Part shown: positions 27,879-39,488 of the stretch, piece after piece
Numbering within the stretch: position 1 is the stretch's first letter
Layout: each line of letters starts with the position of its first letter
Origin: Polyporus tsugae
Taxonomy: Eukaryota > Basidiomycota > Agaricomycetes > Polyporales > Polyporaceae
Assembly (NCBI GenBank): GCA_024305745.1
Contig: JAHRBS010000012.1
Coordinates: forward strand, 1,555,001-1,619,000
Direction of reading: 5' to 3'
Length of the DNA: 64,000 nucleotides
Position numbers and translations under genes: made by a program
The notes under the pieces: generated by a model
What the model was told of the DNA's origin: nothing
The model's input: the letters and a program-made list of their open reading frames with translations, nothing else
Database searches by the model: none

Positions 27879-30068
27879 TCACGAAGACAGAGTGCGACTC
27901 GTACGCCTCCTCGGCGACAGCGGAGCCTTGACAGCCTTGGCGACCCGCGCGCCAGCCTTCGTCTTCGCGACCTTGAGCAGCCCCTGTTCGCGCAGCTCGC
28001 GCTGCCGCTTCTTGCAGTCGTCCGAGCCCTGGTGCCGGATGACCGCGTCCGTGCGCGAGATCTCCTTGTCGCACAGCGGGCAGGAGTCGAACGCGCGGTC
28101 GAACGGGTACAGCTCGCACGAGTATCGCTCGTGCCGCTGCACGTCACTCTCGCGCGTAAACTCCTTGTCGCACCACACGCACGTCGGCGCCGGCCCCTCC
28201 GCGGCCCCCTTCGCTTTCGCATTGGCCTTGGCCTTCTTTTTCTTGCTCGCTCCCGCGAATCCGGCCGACGACTTCCTTTTCTTCGACGCCTTCTTCTCGG
28301 ACGCGATCTTTGGGCTGACGGCCTTCCGACGCACCGATGGGACTGTGTCCGAGGGAGACGCAGCCAGGATGGAGCTCGAGAGGCTCCGGGCGCGCTTTGC
28401 CGGACGGTAGTCGTCGTCGCACTCGTCGTCGAGCTCGTCAAGCTCGAGTTCGGACGGATCTGCCTCGTATTCGCTGCCACTGTCGTCGGACTTCAGGATC
28501 TCGTGCTCGTTGTCGCTCTCACCCTGGCAGTATGTCGCATGTGTGACCCGCGGAATGGTCAGTTGTGCAACAGGATAGCCCCTCGTCTTCGAAACAGACG
28601 TCACGGACGTTCTTGAAGCACTGGGGCTAGAGCCAGCTGAGGAACTGCTAGATGTGCTAGAGCTACGAGACCGCCCAGTGCGCCCAGGGAGAGGACAGAC
28701 AGCACGCTTCGAGGCACGGGGAGGCGCAGGCGCGATCGCCTTGGAAACGGTCTTGCGAGCACGAGGTGAAGGGGACGCTGCTGCTTTCGGAGAAGGGACA
28801 ACATGGGCGGCACGACGCGATCGAGTCTTCTCTGGAACGGCCCCTCCTGCGGGCTGGGCGTGCTTCCCCTTGAAAGAGCGCTTGCGCTTGCTGGGGCTGT
28901 CGGCGGTCAACTCCTCGTCTGAGCCGGGCGGAGAAGCCGGTGGGAGCTCCATCGAGTCTAGAGGCAAAGCATCCTGAAGGGACCCTTCCATGTAAGACTC
29001 GGAGATGGTTGGAAGCTGTGGGCTGTTCCACATGGAGAGAGGGGAAGACAGCACCGACGGTGCGATGGTGAGAGGGGTAGATAATGCACTACTGTCGGAA
29101 GAGCTGCCGGACGAGACGGAGGGGCTGAAATCGAAAGATAGACTCGAGAACGTGGGGCTCAGAGACGCCTGCGGGGTACTGTCAAGGGACAGATGAGACA
29201 TGTCGCTCGATACGGCAGAAGCCAGGAAGGGCTAAGAGGGAGCGCATCAACATCCACAAGCCATCTCGAAACGATGGAATAGAACACATACCGAGTCTCC
29301 AAGCATGAGAGAATCTGATGAGAGGCTGTCGAAGAGGTTTGTCCGGCTGACCGGGTACATGGCCTCCAGGGTGTCGGCATTGTCGAGGAATGCCGACTCG
29401 TCATGGATTTTGTCGATAGGATCGTCGTAATTGTGAATAAACTCGTCGAACGCGTCGCGATCTGCGCCTGAGTCCGTAATGTCTTCGCTGTTGATGCCGC
29501 TTGGGTCCGCGACGCGCACCAAGTCGTGCCTACCCAGCGAAACGCCGAGGTCCTTCAGAACCCGGTGGAGAGCAGCGAGCGCGGGTTGGACCTCGTCGGC
29601 CCAAACAGCTAGTGTAGCATCCTCCCTCTGTATAGGGCATTTAGAAGTGTTGACGATAAGATTAGACAGCCGAATGCACTCACGATGAAAGCAGCCGTAT
29701 GGTGCTTCACGAGGTTGACGATGTCAGACAGCCCTTCGACGATGAAGAGGCGACTTCTGGTGTGGAGGATGGGAGATCCCTGTTGAGAGGGTCTGCAAGA
29801 ACGAGCACAATCAGGTGACTGTAGCGGCAACATGATGCGGGAGTACCTACACTGCGGCGATGATAGACGGGACCAAAGGCGTCTGCAGCTTGATGACCAC
29901 GTTGGGTATGAAGGCAGCCACAGTTGACGTAAAGAGATTGCGAGCACCAGAACGGTGTATCTCGAAGAAGTTGTGAGAATCGGTGCGGAGGTAGATGGTG
30001 TGTTCCCCAACGCTGAGACGCGACAGTTCTCTGAACACGCCGGGGAGATTGTGAGCAGACGAGTCCAT
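27879..30068 (-). CDS. Putative zinc-finger transcription factor with two C2HC-type fingers
   Basis: Four exons in phase (29853-30068, 29684-29779, 29292-29627, 27879-29231) give 666 residues. The middle is Ser/Pro-rich with basic patches such as SKRKRSFKGK and an acidic stretch (ELDELDDECDDD). A Lys-rich nuclear-localisation-like region (KKKKAKANAKAK) comes just before two fingers near the C-terminus. The fingers are CVWCDKEFTRESDVQRHERYSC-like, ending in Cys instead of the second His, and CPLCDKEISRTDAVIRHQGSDDC-like. This suggests a nuclear DNA-binding protein; targets are unknown. The last exon is secure as a 440-codon open frame. The three upstream exons rest on matching phases and may belong to a separate gene. 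Coding-like sequence also continues upstream of 30068: exon to 30105, a 44-nt intron, then an exon around 30150-30200. The true N-terminus is therefore probably further right. Confidence 0.6.
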
Positions 30069-33000
30069 GTCGAAGACGGGGCAAGGAATGGTGGAGTGAG
30101 GGAGCCTGAAGAAAAGAATGCGTTTAAATCATGTTCTCTGTGGGTCCACCCCGCCCATGAGACGCTGGGAGGAAGCCTTGAGGTGACCACGCTCTCGATA
30201 TTGTCCTCAGATCCTTCCAGGTCTGGCAGTGCAAGGCATCGGTCCGGGAAGTAGCACGGAAGATGAGATCAGTAGATCTCAGCAGCCCTAGGGACAAAAA
30301 TGCTTGCAGGCAAATACAATAGAGCGCCCTCGAAGGAACAAGGCGTCCTAGATGAGGAAATGTCGGATGTTGAAATCGTTGACTCGAGATTTGCTAAGCA
30401 ACAGCGTGCTCACCGGGCCCCACCGCTATGGCAAGAGGAAGTTTGCTGTGATCTTCGGATATGGCATACAAAGTTGCTAGGGGCGACGTCCAAGTAAATG
30501 GGAGAGAAACAGTACTTGATGCTATGTGCTTGTATGGCACGACGCAGTTGGACATGTTTGCTGCGGGAGCGTAGCCTTCAAGTTCCAGCGCACCGGGGTG
30601 ACCATGACGGGGAACAGGACTCTTGCACTGGCACCTGTATCGTCGCATGATCGGACGGGCTGATAGCAGATTTACGGAAGGGCACTGATCAGGACGAGAA
30701 GAAATGCGAGCGTGAGGACGAGGCGGAAGCGAGTCCAGAGCAGCCCCCGTTCGAAGTCGGAGGGGCGAGGACGAAGAACAGACATCGACGTCGTCCTCTA
30801 CGGCGTCTAGCTCCCTGGGGCGTGGGACGCGCGCGGGAGGCGTAGCGCTCAGACTCTCAAGGGTCAAATTCCCCACGACCCTCGTCATCATCCGAGTCCT
30901 AGTCTCACAGAGGAGTCTCACCCACGTCCCACCTCTCACCTCTCCATATAGTTATCTGCCGACTCCCGGCCAACTCTCCTGACCCGACTGACAGTACTCA
31001 ACACACCCGCAACGGTGTGCTGGCCGTAAGGCTCCGAGACTAGCGATACTGCCTGGGCATCATTTGGACTGCACGCACTGTGTGCCATAACCATGGAAGT
31101 GCATTCGCCTCTGGCTGGTACCCTGTCATCGTGACACCCTTCCGATGTATTTCGCGTCAATGTGGATGGGAAAACGTGGCTACCAATCCTCCGAGGGCGG
31201 CTATTCGCCGTCCTGGAATTTCTGACAGCCTTTGCTAGTACGCGATCTTCGTCTTTCCGGTGCTCACGGAAGAATACGACTTCAGACGGCTCTGTGTTGC
31301 CATACTCTACTTCCGGCTCGTGCCTCGCCGCATAGAATACAATAATCCCACTCACGGTAAGCCGACGCGAGGCGCATGAGTACGACATGGGGCAAAGCTC
31401 GTGATCGCCGCCACTCTCACGGAGGACCCACAGACGCACACAAACATAATCGGGTATGATTTGTCATCCGGGGCGAACCGGCTGGAACGAAGACCCACAT
31501 AAAGTTCCGGGGGCCGAGTCTACCTCCGCCTGCATATCCGATGCTGCCACCACAATCGTTTCGCTTCACCTCACCGATCACTGCTTTTGAAAGGGTGGTC
31601 GTGATCTGCGACTTGTTCGCGCTCTCCTATAATTCCAGAGAGTGCCGTCGTGCATCAACCTGAAGGCGATGCAGGCAGCTCTCCGTTCCTCGTGCCTTCA
31701 ACGTTTGAACACCGAGCGCGGTCACCCAGCGGACCTGCCCAATTTTCCGTCCCCATCATTCTCATCACCCGCCTTCCCACTCCGCTAATAGCTTTTATCG
31801 GCGTAATCGAAGACTCCTCCGAGCAGGGGGGCCTGTGCTAGAGGTTGAACGCCACCGTGGTACCGCCTTCGTACATGTATGCCGGTCGATCGCCTCATAA
31901 CGCCGAAATTGCCGGGGTACCTACGTGCACACGCCGATGTCCCGTTTCACCTTGTGCCACTCATCAATCCAGCTCGGCTCCATTATCTTGTCCCCGCCGG
32001 GGAGCTCGGTGCTCACAGGGTAGTAGTCTTTTGAACAGACTAGAACATCGACGCTTCTAATTGTCTGTTGCTAAGGACGTTGACCAGGTGCTTTTACTCC
32101 CAGCGGGAGCTTCAAATTCCAACCCTTCTCAGTGATGTTTCAGCCGCCGGCGCCGAGAGTCCTTGACACTTGCTCAGGTGCGCTGTTTATAGCCTTGGCG
32201 TTGAAGGTTCCCCTGCAATCTCGTCTGGACATACTCTAGGACACGAGATTCGAATGAGTCAGATAATGTCTGTCCTAGATCTCGAAGATCGGCTCACGGA
32301 AGAATTTTGAGGTGCGGTCCTTTAGGCTGGTCCTATTCCCTTCCCTTGGGCCGCGTAAGACGACGATGCTCCTTGTCCTCTCATAGAAGTCTCAAGCCTC
32401 TTGCAAGAAAGGCACATCTGGCCCGTCCTCGGCGGCTCACCATCGTCACTTCTTCCAGGGTCAACTCTTGCGGCATCGTTCGACAGGACGCCCATGTCCC
32501 TTTCGAGAGCAAAGCACCGCCCCATCCCCAGGTCAAGTCGGGCGGCGCCTTCTAGTGGATCACCGAGAGCGCACAGCCCGGGTGCCTCAGCAGCAATCGC
32601 AGAAACCCTCTTGTAATCCCCATGCTGATCCTCCCTCCGACAGGTCCACGTCGCTCTCAACCATCTTTGGGCGCAGTGCCCCGTCAGCGCCAATCCCGCC
32701 CTACCCAGTATAGCCCAGTATTCGCTCGCGTGACCCCACTGGCAGGACGGTGGGAGCGGTCGAGGGCGCGGCCATGCCTGGAATGGACTCCAGAGATTCC
32801 CGCCGCCGCAGTTGGAGATGGAGGGATTATGGGCCTGCGAGCGGACGGGTGATGGCATCCCTATCCGTTTGGGACGTAGTACGTTCATGTTTCGCACCCG
32901 CTGTTAACGAGATGCCGACGGCCGTCGACTTGATATGGGCGCTAGTAGTCCTGTTCGGCGTTCGACGTTCGATAGGTGCAATCTTGGAGTAGGGTCGCTC

Positions 33001-35402
33001 GGGATTGTTTGGAATGGAGTGTTCGGTTTGGAACGCAGCCAATGACGCTCTCCTCCTGCGGTTCGTTACCGATCATATGCGATGGCGCGTTTGCGAAAAG
33101 ATTCGGTGAGAAATACTTACCAGCGACTTGTGTTCAGGCTTCTGTCAGTGCTAGTCTCGGCTGTCCTCGTTACAGTGCGCTAACTGCAAGTGCGAGAAAC
33201 TAGGCTTTGGTGTGCTTGGGCCCCCCAACGAAGACACTTGACTATACTTCTGGCGAGCACACTGTTATTGTTATTTTTATCGATGGGCAAGATGGCCGAT
33301 ATCCTGTTGGAAGATATCACGTCAGTCGGATCCGTCTGTCGTTATCCACCTTGAAGGCGTGCCACCCACCAGACGCGCATCATATGCCAAGGAGGAGTCG
33401 ACTTGCTGTGCAGCCGAAAGATTTTCCGCCTCGCGAGCGAGCGAGCGACTCTATCTCCGAGCACCAAAAATTCAAGCGTCCTCGAACCTGTTCGAAATGC
33501 TCATTCTGTTAGGCCCGGACCTGTCAGAAGTTTGTGGACTGCAGAGGCGGCAAGAAGTGCGCCTTGAGAAGCATAGGCCATATGGTTCGCTGCACCCTCA
33601 AACGGATTGACATCAGCTCCGGTGCCGACACGTGTTGGTTGCCCCCACATACCGTACGTTTTTCCTGTACAGCCCATAACGTACGGTATGTGGGGGCAAC
33701 TAACACGTGTCGGCACCGGAGCTGATGTCAATCGACAATCGTGGTCAAACTTGGATCTCAGCGCACCGGTCGCCGCCGACATCGCGCCGTTTGAACCTGT
33801 TGATTATGTACCGCAGTATTCGTGAGCACCGGCGCGCGCACACACACGCTGCTCCACCTATGATTTGATAGAAGCAGCATGGTCTGTAGCCTTGATTCCG
33901 TATACCGGACGCAACCGAACGCGGCGATTGTTCTCAGAAAACAAGCTCCGGAGCAGGGAAAGCCCTAGGATGACACATCGAATCAATAATTTGTACCCAA
34001 ACTCAAGACTAGTTATTCTTACCATGTACAGGGTGGAACCTTGAGCACGCCCCGACGTCTTGAAAGTTGGCGCTAAGCGAGTGCGCGTCCATAGTCCAGA
34101 GAGGGAGATCTCTATGACCCATCGACTGCTGGGGCACGTATCACTGCTCTACGCTCCGCTGTTGGGACGAGTGGTGTCCCCGCCCCCGACTGACAACCAC
34201 CACTTTCCAAGTCGTGGTGTTCCATCGGTTGGCGACACCGATGAGAGCTCAGGCTGCCTGGAATGGGCATGTGAGGCATGACGATTGAGTGAGGCGACCG
34301 CCCAATGACCCGGAGTCTAAATGTACAACGTCTCACATTGTCTTTGTCCCCGGTTGGCGTGCCTCAACACACATCGCACATATGCCGCGCGCGCGCTCGA
34401 GGCAATCATCGGCGATGGAAGCAAAATGCGATAGGGGCGATGAGACTCTGAGCGGCGAGGTGCTTTCCTATTCAATGGCACCAAAATGAAATTGGCCCTG
34501 GGGAGGCGCAAAAACTAGCGGATGGCTGTACCGGAACTGTGAACCAGGTGTGCCCCGACGCATGGTCAACTTCTGCTGTCGGCAACGCTGAGTCATAGCT
34601 TCACCGATGGGACCAGTAATACCCGCGATAGTATGCCCGAACACCCCTATCGCGCGTACGGCAAACCATCAAACAAAGAAATGGGAGAAATATCGCACCC
34701 GGGTTCGTTCTGAGGTAAAAACGTTCACCAATCAGAATCAGCGGGGGGTATCTTGACATATGAAGTTGGGGCAAGATTGGCGTTAGCTCGAACCTTCGTA
34801 GCCACCAGAAGCTAGAAGCCCTTGAATATTCGCTGACGCATGCCATGCATATGACATACGGCAGTTAGTTCCCTGCAATGAAGCCACGTTCGGGACGATA
34901 ATAAATCCTTGGGGCCGTAATATTTGAACATACCTCAAGGAGAATAGTTCCGACCCTACTCTGGCAGTCGCGCGCACAGGGTCTACGTTATGTGTTTTGG
35001 ATCGTTGAATGCGTGTGGCACATTGCAGCTTGCTGCATTGTGGTAGTAGAGCAACTTGAGGTCCTGCTCCTTATTTGGAAGGGGTCCAGTGGAAGTTCGC
35101 GGACACTGGAAGAGGCAATAACGAGCCAAATAATGGTGGTTGTGGGTGCTCAAGATTGAGTAGAACAAGCAGAAAGTGTATGTATCGTGGAGGAGACCTA
35201 AACTTTTCGGAAGAGAAGCTGAGATTGGGGAGCTGCGCGCCGTGGCGCTCGACGTTTAGGCGGCGCTGGAAATCCGGTGTGCGCACCCACCGCCGCACCG
35301 CACCGGTACTGCACTTCTTGCTGCGACTCGGAGCCGTCTATCCAGTTCGATCCCGAGTAAGTATAACAAATATGCATATGACAGTGTCTTCCGGAAATAC
35401 CT
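30069..35402. other. 5.3-kb gene-poor region
   Basis: Near 30069-30200 lies the probable 5' extension of the zinc-finger gene. A 181-codon open frame at 30394-30939 (-) has no domain and no splice partner. From 31 to 35 kb only short open frames occur, with AT-richer patches. The single clear structure is the hairpin at 33606-33732. No terminal repeats, reverse transcriptase or transposase remnants were recognised. Confidence 0.45.
33606..33732. repeat. 127-bp near-perfect inverted repeat (foldback hairpin)
   Basis: The left arm 33606-33660 (begins ATTGACATCAGCTCCGG) and right arm 33678-33732 are reverse complements over 55 bp with one mismatch, which would be a G:T wobble in RNA. A 17-nt loop separates them. 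There is no coding content. It could be a miniature foldback element, a palindromic duplication, or the template of a hairpin RNA. No convincing target-site duplication flanks it. Confidence 0.93.
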
Positions 35403-36395
35403 CTATGCGCCTTTCACGAACGTTGCCACCCAAATATCCATCGTGCTCACCTTTTCATCCTTCGCCTTCAGCAACTCCACCGCCGCCTGCACCGAATCCC
35501 TCGCCGCGATAACCACAGCCTTCTCCCTCTCATCCTTGACACAATCATCGATCTCCTTCGCGAAGTTCGCAGACAGCACCCACCCTACCTCCCACCGTCC
35601 GTCCAGCATTCCCTCCGGAGGTCGTATCAGAGTCTCCTTCTCCACCTTGAGCCCCGCCGCAACCGCAGCGCTCCTCAGCCGCGCCGGCGAGAACACCGTG
35701 CGGACGTTGCTCGTCGACGCGACGCCGTCCTTGCGAACCTCAAGCGACGCCTGCGCGAACGTGGCGAGGACGTGCGCGGCGGCGCGCGGGTCCGACGCGG
35801 AGAGTGCGTACTCCGAGACGCAGACGCGGTCGACGCGTGCTCGGAGCGCAGCAAGGATGTCGGACCAGACTTGGGGCGAGGCGAAGTACCAGCTGCACTG
35901 CGCGAGGACGGCGGTCGTGTAGCGCTCGGTGGTGCGCGCGAGGAAGGCGACGGGGTCGGACTGGACGAAGGTGATGCGGGGCCCGACGGGCGAGGTTTTG
36001 AGATGGGCTTGGGCTTGCCCGAGAGTGTATGGTGAGCCTGTCCGTTACCATCGTGCATGAGCCAGCGGATTTTGGATGTGAACAGGGTGCGGGGCGCGAG
36101 GATGCTGGTTCTTACCGTAATCGAGGCTCGCGGGGTCGAGCGCGGTCACGGATCCCTCATCTCCTACCGCGGTCGCAAGCACTATTGTGCAGTCGCCCTG
36201 CCCACATCCAATCTCGAGCACCTTCTCTCCAGGCTTGATGCCCCAAGTCTTGATCAGCGACGCGCGCTGCTCGATTTGGGGCCGGACGACGTTGAAGTGA
36301 TCGGGGCTGTGGGGGTAGAGCTTCGCAATCCCATCGATGTCGTCGAGTGTCGGGGGAGCAGTCGTGGTGTGCACAGGATGGGCGGGGGAGGTCAT
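35403..36395 (-). CDS. Class I SAM-dependent methyltransferase-like protein
   Basis: Two exons (36116-36395 and 35403-36037) give 304 residues. Motif I for binding S-adenosylmethionine is VLEIGCGQGDCT, near residue 60. Motif II is probably in VTALDP. Further on, VLAQCSWYFASPQVW fits the post-motif region of small-molecule methyltransferases. The substrate cannot be read from the sequence. The N-terminus has no targeting signal, so a cytosolic enzyme is likely. The neighbours on the same strand (DUF985 cupin, Nudix hydrolase) do not suggest a common pathway. The start at 36395 begins MTSPAHPVH; no upstream in-frame alternative was seen. Confidence 0.85.
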
Positions 36396-36788
36396 CGTGC
36401 TGTGGTGAGGGGGATCGTCGCACAGCGCTCAGTCGTGGGCCTGATGTACTAAGTACTTCAGGTCTAAAAGTTATGACTCCGTCAGCGTTCGTGGCTATAC
36501 ATTCGATGACTATCTGCGACTGGAAGCTTTGGAGTGTTGCGTCTCCCTCTTTGACTCGACTGGGAGTCCGCGCCAGTCGCCAACGGTGATGTGAGAGGCG
36601 AGGCTTGACGATGGTGCGCCGCATCTGTAATGTCGGGCCTCGGGTGGTTAGTAGATACTTTGCCTCAAGAGATACTCGGCTCTGAAACTTGAACGCGGCC
36701 GCATGATCGTGAATCTCACAAATGTGGATATTGGTGTCCAGGACGCTTATATGTATTACACCTGTACTACTCCAGCACCGGCTCTCGA
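36396..36788. other. Spacer between methyltransferase and cupin genes
   Basis: Promoter of the methyltransferase and 3' flank of the cupin gene. Nothing else is seen. Confidence 0.4.
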
Positions 36789-37589
36789 CTACTCCTTCTT
36801 CACATGTCTGATCAGCTCCTTGGCTTCTGGAGAATCATGGTCCTCAAAGAGCTTATAAAACTCGGCGGGCGTGAGGAACATATGGTCTTCCCATACGAAG
36901 CCTGGGAACACCACCTCTGTGATGAGACACCCATACCGCTCCTTCCCGTCCTCCTTCGACGCCGCTGCTTCGCGGTCCTCTGACAGGAGGCGTGACATCT
37001 TCCACACACCAGTGGGCACAAGGAGCTGGAGGACCTCGCCCAAGTGGATGTTCGGTCCCATAACCTGAAGAATCGTGAGCTCCTTGCATTGGAAGGTGTT
37101 CACGACGGTAACACACCTTCCGCTCGACTTTTGGCGGGGTTCCCGGAGTGATGAGCGTATACTCAGCGCGGCCTTGATGGAGTACGTGCATGGTCTATGC
37201 GACGTTCCGCTGTCAATCTCGAAAATTGTTGCTGGAGGGTCAACTTACCGCCGATTTGTTCATGTGAAACACGCCGTTTGGCTCGTCGGGCGTGAGCAAG
37301 TAGTAGATGCTTGTAGCAAGAGGGCGCAGCGCCTTGTCTACCATGGATTTCAGGTCAATATCAAGCGATCATCTCAATGAGTGGCGTCTGACCTGCGAAA
37401 GGCGATGGTACTTGCTCTTCCTGACGGTCTGTTTCTGCGAAGAATCCTGCAGGGACAAGATGAGAACCATTCGAATCATTCTGTCGAATCTCTTGACGCA
37501 CCTCCCTCTGTGTGCTGCACTAACTGGAGTTGCTTGATGAGCACCGAATTCGGGATGGCATAGGACAAATGGACTGTCGAGCTCGTCAT
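36789..37589 (-). CDS. DUF985 / Cupin_5 family protein
   Basis: Five short exons (37502-37589, 37393-37446, 37249-37337, 37117-37194, 36789-37064) give 194 residues, the usual size of this family. Family hallmarks in order are LIKQLQLVQHTEGGFFAET, then TSIYYLLTPDEPNGVFHM, then MGPNIHLGEVLQLLVPTGVW, and FPGFVWEDHMFLTPAEF near the end. The fold is a single beta-barrel cupin. The biochemical role of the family is unsettled; it resembles sugar-epimerase-like cupins. The protein lacks a signal peptide and is probably cytosolic. Several exons carry stops in their flanking introns, so splicing of all four introns is needed. The hand-built join keeps phase throughout, and the family motifs cross the junctions. 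Confidence 0.85.
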
Positions 37590-38136
37590 CGTGCACGGTA
37601 CTGGTAGCGATTTAGTGAGGGAGAAAAACCAAGAGGGGAGGAAAGACAAACCAGGACGAGTGGCGAACGACGGGTTTAGGGAGACCCCCGGAATGTCAGC
37701 AGCTTAAGTATTGCGATACGGACTGCGGCGGGGCACAATATGATATATGTCCGAGTCGCCACTGATCTGGGTGGCGCTTGTCGCATACACTGAAGCATCG
37801 ATCGGTGTGTGTTGTATGTACGTCTTCCCACCAAGCCAGGTAGCGATCGGAGGCCGTTGCTTATTACAATCGGCTCGTTGAATGTCACTCGCTGCCTGTG
37901 GTCGAAGGAAAATGGAGGCAAAACAGTGGTCCATTTGCACGCATTGCCCGACTGTGAAACCCGTGCCATCACCGAACGTTTGAAAAGCTAGTGGAGTGAG
38001 CTAATACAGTATAGTCGAACCGTTATGGCGTACGCGGAACCCAAAACCGTGTCCAGTCTACCGGGGGATAAGTGAGCGCACGTTATCCCCATAACGCAGA
38101 TGCCAGCAGGCGAATTGCCTGAGCCAACGGTCGCAC
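37590..38136. other. Spacer between cupin and Nudix genes
   Basis: Upstream region of the cupin gene and 3' flank of the Nudix gene. No gene or structured RNA is seen. Confidence 0.4.
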
Positions 38137-38959
38137 TCACCACGAAGGCGCCGCTGTCAAGATAGTGACAGCAGTGTGCACGAGGACGCGGTCACCATCG
38201 AATGCAAGCTTCCCCATCGCTTCGTCGATGTCAAAGAGCCGGATTTCGTCAAACCCTTCAGCGAGTTGGTGGCTTCCAGGCTGCAGATTGCCAGTCCTGT
38301 TTGACTCTTCCTCGTACGGGACGTCGACGGCGCCGATGTACCAGAAGATGAACTTGAGCATGCCAGCACCCAAGGGTCGCAATGTGATCATGAACGGCTC
38401 CGTGCTGTTATTCGCGATCCGGGCCGAGTGTGGTTGGTAATCCATCCCGGCTAGCTCAACCGGGAGAGGTGCACAAGTCGGGAGGCGTGGGACGGAGTGG
38501 AGGCGACATGGGTATCCGGTCTCCTCGACCACTTCGCGGATCGCGGTCGTTGCAAGATCCTCGCCTTCGTCCTTTCGACCTTTGGAGAGAAGCCATGCGT
38601 CTCGTGGTACGTGGTGAGCGAGGAGGACGCGCTTCGGCGCTCCAGAGGCGTCGAATTGGAAGGGGACTGCGCCGGCGGCGAGGACAAACTCGCGAGAAGT
38701 GTACTGTTTCTCGACGCGCTTGTCTGGTAAGTAGTGCATATGCATAGTTCGGGGTTAATTCAGGTGGATGTGATAGGAGAATATATATAAGCTCACGTTT
38801 AAACGTGCTCTTGACCGCCGCATATATCGCTGGCAGTGCGGCGATGGCTACCACTGCCGCACCGACTACAGTGTACACACGCCGGACCCCTAATTTCATC
38901 GTCAGTGGAACAATTCTCCTGCAGAGCGGTCAATAGTACGTACCGAAGAAGCCGCTCAT
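38137..38959 (-). CDS. Nudix hydrolase with an N-terminal membrane segment
   Basis: Three exons (38944-38959, 38797-38889, 38137-38723) give 231 residues. A short head is followed by a hydrophobic segment (VYTVVGAAVVAIAALPAIYA), then the Nudix domain. The Nudix box runs from GRKDEGE through REVVEETGY, which keeps the Gly, the REUxEE acidic residues and the final Gly. Such enzymes hydrolyse nucleoside diphosphates linked to another moiety; the size and form resemble fungal diphosphoinositol or dinucleotide phosphohydrolases, but the substrate is not readable. Two starts are possible. The chosen one uses a 16-nt first exon (MSGFF) with a very good GTACGT donor. The alternative starts at 38899 (MKLGV), in the same frame. 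Both keep the hydrophobic segment, which could anchor the enzyme to a membrane. Confidence 0.75.
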
Positions 38960-39488
38960 GAGATACTTTCGCCTAGAGTGGACTGAGAAACGGTAGAGTC
39001 GGTAGTGAGTGTGGTTGGGTCGGCCAAAGCTTCTGAAACCACATCAACATCTTTTTAATTTGATGGGTTGTGCAGCCATGGTTCGGTACCGCATACATTT
39101 TGCTAAGGCTGGCTTTGTTGACTCGAGACGGTTTGGCTGGCGCGGGAGACAGTTTAAGTTGCAGAGGCGAGCAGAGGCGGCCCGACGCCTATGGCACTCG
39201 ATCATGTGATGACGACACAAACGCGTTTGCTGCAGCGGCGGACTCTGCTTGTCTTGCCGGTCGAGTTCAACTTGTCTGCCGCGATCCATTTGGTTTACTT
39301 CTCATCACTATTCACTTGTGACAAGTCTTTTGCTTCCTGTGCGCTCTGCAACTGGTGAAGATAGCCTTCGAAGAAGACACCCATCAAGATAACCAGCCGT
39401 GAACATTCAACAAGTCACGTCGCCGGTCAAGTCTCTGCCCCGCTACATTCCAAGCATTGTCGGGCTCCTGAACGACTGTGTGCTCAAG
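38960..39488. other. Divergent promoter region of the Nudix and RNase H1 genes
   Basis: The two genes are transcribed away from each other across about 530 bp. No further feature is seen. Confidence 0.45.

Noticed and set aside
27851..28616. Long antisense or shifted frames over the zinc-finger exon
   Set aside because: Arg/Ala-rich shadows of the real coding frame in GC-rich sequence.
30394..30939. 181-codon open frame (-)
   Set aside because: No domain, no repeat of composition seen in neighbours, no splice partner; probably chance.
35675..36058. Arg/Ser/Pro-rich open frames over the methyltransferase
   Set aside because: Shifted frames of the real gene; the real frame carries the methyltransferase motif I upstream and keeps phase.
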